Origin: Onchocerca volvulus
Lineage: Eukaryota; Nematoda; Chromadorea; Rhabditida; Onchocercidae
Direction of reading: 5' to 3'
DNA length: 64,000 nucleotides
NCBI GenBank assembly: GCA_000499405.2
Contig: HG738139.1
Span: 4,364,616-4,428,615, forward strand
This document shows positions 24,601 through 36,400 of the stretch, in pieces (the stretch's first letter is position 1; every line of letters starts with the position of its first letter). The notes beneath the pieces were generated by a model. It was not told where the DNA came from. It ran no database searches and saw only the letters and a list, made by a program, of their open reading frames with translations. The position numbers and the translations under genes are program-made.

Positions 24601-25761
24601 ATATTTTACAAAAAAAAAATTTTAATTTTTTTTTAAATTAAAATTTTAAGGTTTAACTCTAGCAACAACTTGGGCATCTGCGTCATCATACATTTCACTA
24701 ATAGCTCCATCACAATTAAAACAAACAGCACAAACTTTTCTAATGCTTTTATATCATGGCATTGGTAAAGGATTTGGAAGTATTATTGGTGGTTGTATTA
24801 TTAAATCTGCTGGTAATATATCCATTTATATCAATTATTGTTAATTTTATAAAATGAAATATTAAATTTGGGAATTTTAATACCAATAGAATTTAAATTT
24901 TTTCATAAATTTGAAAGAAAAAATTTTTTTCGGAAATTTTATTAAAGAAATTAATTAAATTATCATTAGATATGACAATAATAATATAATTTGAACAATA
25001 ATAATTTATATTATTTAGTTTAAATTAACAATTAATTCATTTTTCAGGAACAAGATTAACATTTCAAATTTATTCAATAATTGCAATCTTGGTATTGGGT
25101 ATACATTATGGAATGAATCGATTATTCAAATATGATGATATTAAATACAGTCATGATTTTGACGATGATGATGATATGCCTGTTGGTAAGAATTGTTTCA
25201 TCTTTTCATCGTTTTTCTTTTCTTTTCTTTATTTTTTAATTTATTTCATAATTTTAATTTAAATTTCTAATCTTTTGATTCCATCTTATCATAAAATATT
25301 TCATTCCCATCAAAATATTATGTAATTATCGTAGAATAGGAGGAAATGATATTCTAGAACTATATTTTAAAAAATTTCAGAATGAATTATCAAAAGACAG
25401 TCAGAATAGACTGATTAAAAATGTAATTAGAAAATTAGATTTTAAAGAAAAGAAATCAAAGAATACTATTATACTTTAAACTTTTGATGGTAGAGTATTA
25501 GATATTTATTCAGAAGATTACAAATTCGAAATAAAATTATAAAATAAATTAAAAAATAAAAAAAAATTAATTTTTTAATTTTAATTATTATTTGTTATAG
25601 CACCCCAAGGATTACCGTTACATCATGGTGAAAGTAAATTAACCGATGCTTTCAATCAAACATCTGTTACAAATACAAATTATGGTGCCATCGAAACCCA
25701 AGATCCAACCCAGGAAGCATATGATCGTTATGTCAAATTACCACCTGCGAATAATATGTAA
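18687..25761 (+). CDS. mfsd-6: Major facilitator superfamily transporter, MFSD6-like
   Basis: Thirteen exons join without a frame break: 18687-18992, 19810-20026, 20605-20696, 21277-21363, 22006-22116, 22480-22663, 22874-22995, 23222-23365, 23911-24024, 24308-24404, 24651-24812, 25048-25185 and 25601-25761 (TAA). Together they encode 644 aa. The N-terminal half (about residues 40-100) carries ARLFYIFYFASFGSLFPLL, YFKQLGMNASQAGLLLGTRP and FAARPFWSSFANKFRK, the typical MFS_1-like opening. The C-terminal half has FLFWHLQ/DFGGSPILFGVA, INHGAEIAAHF, WASASSYISLIAPSQLKQTA and YHGIGKGFGSIIGG, characteristic of the MFSD6 subgroup. A basic KKRDTSRK...-type loop and an acidic DDDDD tail face the cytosol by inference. 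It is a multi-pass membrane protein and the substrate is not deducible. One intron has a GC donor. The second exon is followed by a dispersed repeat whose bases extend the open frame but are spliced out in this model. Confidence 0.92.
20053..20160 (+). repeat. Dispersed repeat family, copy D, inside an mfsd-6 intron
   Basis: It reads CGTAAACATGCACGTATTTA, then TTTCAAATCAATCGATGAAG, AACTTGAAACGTTGTGTGAC and AAGTAACAATGAATATTTAC. It closely parallels the 39.3-kb copy and starts just after the exon 2 donor (GTAAGC at 20027). Confidence 0.8.
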
Positions 25762-27466
25762 TTAATTAAAGGTCATCTATTATGCATTATTTACAATTAT
25801 TTTTATTATTGCAATCAAATGTAGCATAGATGTTGAATATGTATTTGTACTTTTTTCATTAGAAGAATGTAAATAAGCATTTAAGTAATAACATTGATGT
25901 CATAAGAATTAAATTTGAAATAATTCGTAGACGATTCTTTTCATTTTTGCATGAATATATTTTTTTGCTATATACAATGTAGTTATGAATAGATGTTTCT
26001 ATTACAATAAATATAATTCTAGTAAATATAATCATTTTCAAATGATGGAAATGATCCGAAACATCATCACGATGTATTACATGAAACTTTGAGCAATAAT
26101 TTTAGAAAATAATAAATTTCATTGCTTCACAGTTTAATTTTCCTAACAATTTAACCAGTAAAACAATGAGAAAGTGTGCGTAGTCGATATTAATCTAAAA
26201 ATTATCGAAGATTCAGATGTCCAAGTTTGCTTTGTTCCAAATAAGCCTTAGGAACAGAAATCATTCCAGACTGGATAAGTTTTACGTCTCTTTTTCTGAA
26301 GTAATGACGCGATCAGTACATCAGATTTTTGAATGCCTTTTTAAAAAATGTTATTGTGAATTCATTTAATCATGATTTTTAAATTTCCTCAAATCGAACG
26401 TTTGTGCAAAAAAGAAAATAGTCCATTAATTTTTTGGTCTGCTTTCATATCTAGCTAAATGTCACCTACAACAATGCATTTCTTTCCTCTTCTTCACACC
26501 CGAGTAGTTGATCTACGGCTCATCCCATTTATATAAAACTTTGAAAATGCAACTTTTGGATCAATCCACAATCTAAAAACGGAAATTGACACACAAAAAA
26601 CAAACAATACGAAATAAAAATCAAGAAAAATATATCAATGAAAATGTGATAGCTTATTACTATACTACGAACCTGAAAATAATTAATATAAGAGAATTTT
26701 TAAAAAAATCTAAAAAATATATAGTTTCAATAGAGATTTCATTGGAATCAAATTTAAATACTTTTATATATTGTGTGGAAATATTCACAATTGAACTTCC
26801 CATATAAAATCAATAGAAATAAATGAGAATATATGACTAATAATCTAGATTTGCGAGGCATTAATACTAAGTATAATCTACTGTATGTATTCCGAAGCGT
26901 TAAAAAATATGGCTGCAAATTTCGAAAATCATCTGAGCATATCACAATTAGAAGGGATTCACTACAACACTGCTTAATCAAATCCGAAATCAAGTCCAAA
27001 AAATCGAATTCTGTTGAAATATAAGTGACATATCACAAACTTTAGTAATTGTTAAGAATGCAAAAATTGATCATTACAAGTGATCAGCATATATAGAAGT
27101 TTCTATTTAAAGTCAGGAAAAAGAAACTCGTCATAAATTACAAAGTGAAAATTTGAAAAAAAAGAAAGATATTACAACTGAAGCTCATTAGAAATATCAC
27201 CAACAATAAATAAGTTTATATGTATAAAGGCACACCGAATAAATAATAAAGAAGAAAAAAACTTCTATGTAATGTTCTACGAAGATAAGTTTCATTAATC
27301 TACTTTTTTTTATAACAAACTTTGAACAAACAAATCTTCTAAAACAACAAAAATCTTCTACACCTCGCACTGACAACATAATTAAATATATAAATTAAGT
27401 AAGAAAGTAAAATTCATGTACATTTGAGCAATTCGAAGAGACTTGTTATGTAATTCAGAAATGATT
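25762..27466. other. Convergent intergenic region between mfsd-6 and clip-1
   Basis: It holds the two 3' flanks. Short ORFs at 26.6-27.0 kb on both strands are AT-biased and match no family known to me. AATAAA-like hexamers occur on both strands, but AT richness makes them uninformative. Confidence 0.6.
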
Positions 27467-30400
27467 CTAAAATGTATAATCTTTCGATTTTGGTTTTTCA
27501 ATTTGCATTTTTGGGCAGTTACTTGTATCATGTTCAAATTCTGAAATAAGTACGAATGAAGAAAAAAACTGAAAAAAAAAAAGAAAGAAAGAAATGAGGT
27601 GGATTTGAAAAAAAAAAAGAAAAATTTTGCTATATAATTTGCTTCACAAATTTCAACGAAAGTTTTGATTTGAGGAAAATAAAAAAGCGAGACATACTCA
27701 CCTTCACACTGCTCACAGTAAGGTCGTGCCGGCGGTTTAGCCTTTTTGGTTTTTTGATGGATTGCTTCGTCTTCCACAGCCATTGCTTGTGCTGGACAAT
27801 CGGTGGTATCATGCAAATCGAATACTTCACATATATCACAATATAATCGTAGTGAAACCTCCTGTGTAGTTTTACGTTGAAGTTCCGTCATTCTGAAGAC
27901 TTAATTTTTATTAGCTGAATATTTCATTATTAAGTACAACAGTAGTTAGAGTAGTAGCTGAATATGATATTAAGTAGTAAATTGGATCATCATTGCGAAA
28001 ATTCTGATTTCAGGTTTAAACAATTAATACCAGTAAGAACAAGCATATTAAAACGAATGGTTCTGTAAAAAATTGTCATTGCTTCAGCTGAGTTTGAAAT
28101 TATTTCGAACTGCCCAAATAATCAAGACTTAGGTCAAAAAATGATCGAAATATAATAGTATAGGAAGATTTTCAACCAAGATACCATGTTTGATCAAGTT
28201 TACTTTTTTTTAGTTTTTTTGAACCAAAAACTTCCCGGAATAGAATCTAAAATATATAGAATTGAAAAATTTCCCTCATTTTTATTTTTCGAAATGCAAC
28301 TTACATTTCATTTGCAGGCAAAGAATTGAGAATTGTAATCTGATCTTTCAAATCTTTTTCTTTTTTGTATTGCTCTGCTATGATAGAATTAAGAAATGAT
28401 ATCTGCAAAACTTGTACATAACTTGAGAAATCAATAAGTTTCTAATAGCAGTTTAAAGATGGAAATCTACACAAAATATTAGTCTCAATGAGTTTAAAAA
28501 TTTTCGTAGATTCCTATTTCTAAACTGCAGTTCGAAAAATTTACATAAAGTAATAAAAACATGACTCCATTAATCGAAGAGTTTAGCAGCAAAGTACAAT
28601 AACTTGCCAATTATTTTCTTCCTATTAATATTTTTCTATGGTGAGAGGAGCGAAAAAACACTTCAATCATCAGAAACCGAACTGCTTTATTTACTTACAT
28701 CTCGTTTCATTTCTTCAATTTTATCAGTTTCTGTCTTGCCAACCGCTATTTTTAGTTCTTGTATTTCCTGCATATATGCCGTTTCTTTATTTTTCCATTC
28801 TTCTTCAAAATCGATAAATAAAGCACTGCAATAGATTATTTCAGATCAAAATGCGAAAATATCAACCATCAAACTGGAAAAGTAATAACAAAAGTGACCT
28901 CCGCTGTTTTGCTTCTGAAACCATTTCTTCATTTTCTGCCTGTTTTTTCGACAATTCAAGGATCTGAATTGTGAAAATCAAAATTTTATTGTGAAAATCA
29001 AAAATCAGAATTTTTAAATTCCAAAATTTGTCTAACTGACGTTTTTTGGATCAGAGTCTGGAAAGTTTTTCTTATGAATCTGACCGAATAAAATTTATCA
29101 GTCCTCAGATTTCGATGAAAGTACTTTTAAATGGCAGCAAAACTGCAAGCCAAACGCGAATAAACATTAGTTCCCAAAAAAAGTTCACGAAGAAAACTTT
29201 CGAAAGCCTCTTCATTCGCTGATAAGTTTGTGATCATTAAACCTATAGAAAATAGCAAGAAAATTTTTTATAAAGTTGCAGTTGAGTACCTCTAACTTCA
29301 GTACATTTATCTGACTGATAGCTTGGTTCTTTTCTTCCCTTAATGTATTAATTTCCTCTTCATATTGCTCATTCTGTGTAACATTTACAGTAGTGATATC
29401 AAGCTGCAAATAAATTATAATTTATAGAAAAAAAAAAAAAGAAAGAAACAGGCATATAGGAAAAAATCTTTGTCAACAGTAAATTACTATACTTTGAAAA
29501 CACATTAAAAAAAAAACCTCCTTTTCGGTAATCCTATCATTATTTGCAGAATTTGCATTGAGAGCAGACAAATCAGCCATAAGTTTCGAAATTCTTTGAC
29601 ATAAGCTTTCGTTTTCTTTCTTACTCATCGTAACCTATACGAAAACAATAATTATGGATTATTACGGATTATTTTTTAAAAAAATTTCATGTTAGCTGCT
29701 GCTTTGTTCAAAGCAACACCCTGCAAAATAATATTAAACACTCATTACTATGTGTTTTATTCAGTTAATTGAATATACAATATCATCCAAATAATTTACC
29801 TCCGCTTCTAATGAATTTATAATGCTATCTTTGTTTTTGTTATCGTTCGTCAAATTTATCATTTCCGTTTTCAAAACATTCAATTCGGCATCTTTATCGT
29901 TTCGTTCTTTTTCCAGCCTGTAGTAAGTTTTTATTTAACACAAAAAAAAATTCTACTTAATATTAAGAAATCTACAATTTTGCTAAATTATAAATATATA
30001 TCAAAAAACATACTGCTCAAGTTCTAACATCTTTTTGACCGAAACAATCGAAGTTTCGTTATTCGATTTGTTCATGCTAGCTATTACTTCTTTCAAAGCA
30101 ACAACCTGAAAAATAATATTAAACACTCACTATTATGTATCTTAGTTAAATCTCGGATAAAATATGTTGAAACAACACCTGTCTTTAGAATCAGAAACCT
30201 TTTATTGTTAAATATATTTACCTCTGCCTCTAATGAATTTATGATGTCCTCCTTGTTTTTATTCTCGTCCTTAATATTTATCAATTCATTCTTCAAAACA
30301 CTGAATTCAGCATCTTTATCTTTCCTTTCTTTTTCCAACCTGCAATAAACTTTTATTAATATCAAAAGATGACAATCTATGCCAACAATTCATTCCCTTC

Positions 30401-33400
30401 ATACGAATCGCTTTCCACTTTGGAAAAGTAAATAACATATTAAAATTTATTGCAAACATTGAAAACATTAACTTCCATGGAAATTTAACTGTTCGAAAAA
30501 TCAACGTCTCATGGAACAGGATTATCTGGATTAAATAAGAAAATTTTCCTAAGGATTTAACTGTCTTAGCAGAGCCTGAAAACTTACTTTTTATCTATAA
30601 TGTATCTATAATGCTATACCTCTTCTCGTGCTCAAAGATAATAAATAATGAGTAGTTAAACTAAACTGGTCGTTTTTCCCCCTACTCTTTTTAGATTTTA
30701 TTCATTTCAGGGATCTGTTCTGTGTTGTAGATTTTTTTTTTTTTTTTTTTAATTTGTGTGAAGGGGTTGTAAGCGATTAATGCCATTGTAGAGATGAGCA
30801 GGATGTGTCATTTTGAATAGAGATATGGAATTGAAAAATATTTTATTGAAGAATATTGAAAAATAATCATTTAAGAACCATAACAGACTCCGAAAGTTTT
30901 ATCCAGTCATCATACTAACCATCAGATCCATATGATGACGATATTAATATTGCTTTGGACTGCTTAGCCTTTTACTACTACTAAACGATAACTTCTGGAT
31001 TGCTTTAAGGTTCTGGAGACGATGACTAAACGATGACTTTCGGATTGTTTGAAGCTTCTGGAGACATATGTCAAATAATTCGACATTGTCTGCTATCAGC
31101 TAGTGAAATATGTTGATTTGAATTTACCGATTCAAAATGAATAAACAAACCTATTTAATGAAACAGCAAGCGCATTGCGTTCCTGTTCAAACTCAGATAA
31201 TTTCGCGACTGTCATTGTCAAATCAGACGCTTGCTTTTCCTTTTCAGCCATCAATTCCTCAATTTCCACCTTCTGAAAGCCAAAAACTTATTGTTCCATG
31301 TTAATTCATATCCAACTAATAAAGTTAAGCTTGAGTACCATCTGGAATTCATAAAATTTCCACCCACCAATCTTTTTTCTGCATCGATCAGATGAATTCT
31401 TTCTTCCAACAAGTTATCGATTTTTTCCTCCAGAGATTCTCCTTTGCAGTCAACTGTGCTTAAACACTCCGATATACTGAAAATCGTGATCAGTGATGGA
31501 ATTTGAATGTACTTGGAAAATTTTTAAATTGATAATTATAGAAAAACTAGCTTTTTCAGTTTGGCTTCGAGTTTCCGAACCTTTTCTTTGTAATCACTGT
31601 CAAGACTAACACGATCTTTCAACGACTGCGTCAATGCTTGATAACGTTCTGCCACTTTTGCATGCTGCAAAGTTGTTCACATTCAAATAATAATAATGAT
31701 TCCTTATTTCTAAATTAATAAAAACGAAAAATTACCGGGGATTCTGAAAGCTCTCTGCAATTCAATCCATCAATTTACTATACAATCATTAATTTGGCTT
31801 TTATATAAATAAATAAGTAAATACATATGTTTAAACTATTACATTTAATGTCTAGACGTTTTCTTATGTAATATATCTAATAATATTTGATTTTAAAGCA
31901 AAAAACTACTTCTTTCTGCAATTCAGTCTTTTCTTTCAAAAGGATTTCTTTATCAACTTCCAAATCGTGTAACTTTTTCTGAGTAGTATCATTCTCTGAC
32001 TGTAACCTGCAATACAAAATTTCCAAATCTATTAAATCTACTCAGTCAGACATTTTGTTTCTAACTAAATAAATAAAAAACAGACTAAATACAAATAAAG
32101 GACACTTCGTATCGAAAACTATAATTTCATAGAAAATATGCAAAATGAGAGTTAGAGGAAATCTATGAATTTGATCTTCTGCAGTAGAAGATAATGGTCA
32201 GTTTGGATATTTACACTGAAATTGGTTTAATTTCTACTGATTAATTCCATTAAATTGTTTGCTATGAATATACTGCACATACATACATTTACAAATATTT
32301 ACATTCTCTTTTATATGTTTTGTTTTAAATTTATATTTTTTACTTAAATTTATACTATTCTTTTAGCTCTTAAACAATGCTGCATTCAGTTAAATATGAT
32401 GTGCAACACTGAATAAATATAGTCCGGATATGAAGAACTATTAGCATATTTAAAACACTCTGACATAATCTTCGCATATAGTAAAAGAAATCTTATTTCA
32501 TCTCAAGTCATTTTCTAAGATAATTAGCTTGGAGATTAAGAGAATAAGTAAAAAAGCCATCATAAGGTACATAAAAAATATGACCTCTTGACAACCTGCA
32601 TAGCAAACAACTTCCTATCAACCGCTCTAGAAGCTACGTTCGTTATACACAACCATTCAAAAAGATTGGAAAAAATATAAACAAAAATATCCTTCAAAAT
32701 TATAAAATTTTAAATTTGAAAAAATATCCAAAAATTTTGGCATCAAACAGTCTTAAAATGCATATTTCACGAGAACTTCACGAATACAAAAAGAGTTCCC
32801 ACTTGGATTGAGTTTGAGCATGGCTTGCAGCTTCTTCTTTTTGCAACCTTTGCAAATGTTCTACAGCACTAACATGGGAGACAATCTCTTGTTGTAACTT
32901 TGCAACCTGATAAAGATCAAATAGTTTCAACCAAAACTTAATTATACTAATTAGAACTCATGAAAATAAAAAAGATATTCATTCATAAAGTAATTAATTG
33001 GGATTATAATGAAATGGAATCATAAATTCTTAATTTTTTCATCTGATAATTTGCTTATCAATAATTAGAAATAAAAAATTTTGAAAATACTCCAAGACTC
33101 AAAATGAAATAATGTTTTTGGAAAACTTGTTCGTTTTGCAACGAAATCCTTACTTTTTCTTGTTCAGCTACCAATTCTTGTTGTGAAGACGAAAACATCT
33201 CCCTTAATTTTTGAAGTTCGGATTCAGTTCTGAAAAATGGAGAAAAAGTTTGCAAACAACAACTACATAGATTTTTTCCAGAAGGTATTTTAGTTCCTCT
33301 AAATTCAGCAATTCATTAGACAATAATATTCTAATATAAAAACTCCTATATTAATAAGAGAAAGAACAGGTAAAAAATCATGTTCTTACTTTCCCAATGT

Positions 33401-36400
33401 ATTTTTCATGGCGCTATGGATATTTTCCAGGCTTTGAAAGTTATTTCTGGTTGCTAATAACTCTTTTTCGAGAGATTCATTATTTATTTGTAATTGCGCT
33501 GCCTGTAATAATAAAGCTTATGCTCCTTTTCTATTTTTTGGATGATATAATGCAAATGGAACAAAAATTGAACATGGTTAACATTAAAATTTCGAATTTT
33601 GATCAAAATTCAAGAAACTTCTCAAAAAACTCCTACTTGAACACTATGAGCTTCAGCTTCTTTCTTGTTCTCTTCACGAAGTGATTCCAGTTCTTTTTTC
33701 AGGCTTTCATCGCTTGAACTTGCTTCACAAAGATTGGCACGAAGTCTACAAATAAATTAATTTAAGGTTTAGAATGCACTAATTATTGCATAATTTATCA
33801 AAATTTTGTACTTATCAACTAGATTTGTTAAAAAATTCCATGAGATATTTCATAACTCTTGACAAAAAAAAAAAAAAAAAAAAAAAAAAAATGACTATTA
33901 AAAAAAGTGACCTATCGACTTGGCCACTGAGGTCATCAATTTTGGATTTTGTCGAAGCAAGCTCCATCTCCTTCTTTGCCAAGAAAGAATTGAGTGTTTC
34001 CCTCTCTAATTCCTTTTGTCTCAACTTAAAAAAATGAAAATATTGAAAGGCTTGAAATGATATAAGCAAAACTAATATATAAGACCTATAAACAGAACAT
34101 AAAAATCTCAAGACCTCTCCTCCCAATTCAATTTTCTGCGATTCTAATGACTCCTTATCCATAAGAAGTTCTCTATTGCTATTTTCCAAAGATTCTCGCA
34201 ATTCCATCAACTTCGCTTTCTCAGCTTCCATTCTAAAAACACACAAAAAAAAATTATTTTAAACTGAAAAAAAAAAAAAAAAACTAAACTAAACTAACAA
34301 GCAATGAAGAAAAAAAAAGTGCTAAAAGTGATTATTGTTTACTCATGCAACTGTTCCTTTATTTGAATGGCATCGTTTTGTGCCCTCCATAGTTCTTCCT
34401 TTAATTTAGTGATTTCCGCATCATATTCTTTCCTTTCATTCTCCATCTTTACAAAAAAAAAGTAAATATTATGTCACAATAGCTAAAATAAATCATGGAG
34501 AAATCTTAGTTGGTACATCAAAAACATTTATATGACTTTTTATTAAAAATTATTCTGAACCGATTATTTCAGTATGAAATCAGAAGCAGAAAAAAAAATC
34601 GAAAAAGAAGTGAAAGATCACCTTTTATAAGTTTCATATAAGTCATCTTTATTCTATAAATGGCACTGCTACAGAAATATATCATCTGGATCAATAATGC
34701 TTACTTTTTCAGCCATTTCAGTGTCTTTTTTATTTAAGTGATCAAAATTTTCCAGCAGAACATTATTCGATATCTCTAACGCATCACATGTCTCTTTCAA
34801 CTTCTCCTTACTTCTTTCAACTCTAAAAAATTTGAAAATGTGTCTTCATCAAACAAGCATTATTTTGTCATTTTTTACAAAAATAAACCAAAAAACTCAC
34901 TTTTCCAGCTCATTTCTCAGTTGATCCACGTTTGTCTGACATATTGCTAGCTCATCGTCCTTTTGCGAAGTAATAATTGTTTGATCATTCATCGATTTTT
35001 TCAAAGTTTCAAGCTGAATTTGGATATCACGAAAAATATGTAAATTTATATAGAGCCAGAAATTTCATGAAATTAAATTATATTTATGAAAAAAAAAATC
35101 ATCAAAACAGATGGACTAAATCTTATTTAATGTAAAAAGGAAAAAAGTGCCACGAAAATTTTTAAATCACAAATCAAATACACTGAGTAATTTGCAAAAA
35201 AAATATAAAATACGAAATCACTGCATTAAATATTCTAAAACAATGTAAATACCTGAGAAGCCAAATTTCTTATTTCTTCCTTATTACTTTCAAGCTTTTC
35301 TTGTATCGCCTTTTTGACTGCTTTATTGTAATCCAACAAACTACTCAGCTTTTTCATATTCGTTTCCATTCTAAATATATGCATAGATAAAAACTGATGA
35401 ATGAAACGAAAAGTCTATAATTAGTATACATACTGTTTCGATAAATCTTGGTCGTCATTGATGGCTGCTGTTTCATTTTCATTCACACTTCCGATAGTAT
35501 CATTAGAGGATAAGAGTTGTATCAACTAAAAAATAATTATTAGGCTTTCTAACATTAAAAAATACAGAGGAATCTGAAAAAAGCAAATGGGCCTCTTTAA
35601 TTAATATAAATATTTCGATATTAAATTCCAAAATAACATAAATCTTCATACCTCTGTAAAATCCTGCTTGCAAGCAGATAATATGTTTTTCATCCCAGTA
35701 CATATCGAAAGTTTTTCTTGTTCAAAAGCTGAAGATGCAAAAAATTTTATAAATACAATATTGTCCTGACATCATGAAGCAAAAGATAAAATCTTTGAGA
35801 AGACATAATAAATGTTGCAGACATAAAGAAAGATGCAACATACCGGAACATTGCTTTTTCAGTTCCTCTAGTTGCAACTTTATTTGTTCCATCTCGTTTA
35901 TCAATACCTTACTAGTATCCGCATTCTCGTTCTTCAAAATTTGAATTTTAAAGCCATAAATTAATTTACATCAATAAAAAAATATCAATAAATTTGAATT
36001 TATATCAATAAACTAGAGTTTTTTTGGGCATTAAAATATATAAACTAACTTCTTTCACAACAGTTCTTCTTTCCAACTCCGCAATTTTTTCCGCCATTTC
36101 AGCATTCAGTATGGTTTCCTCATCATAACGAAACGTTAAATCTTCAAGAGCCTGTAAATGTATATCGCAAATTTATACTTCACAAGAAACTTAATGAAAC
36201 ATGAAAAGATTTGTATCTCAGGACTGATTATTCTTACCAAGATATTCAAAGAGAAGCCGGAGAACTAAACAGAAACTGATTTGACGAATAACTTACTAAT
36301 TCTGAAAATTATGGCTTTAAAACTTAAGCACTTAAATGGAGATATCACAAAAATGTCCTAAAATAATTAAAAAACAACGAACAATAAGTACATAAGTTGA

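Noticed and set aside
26586..27024. Overlapping ORFs on both strands between mfsd-6 and clip-1
   Set aside because: AT-biased, no conserved motif, no supporting splice sites.
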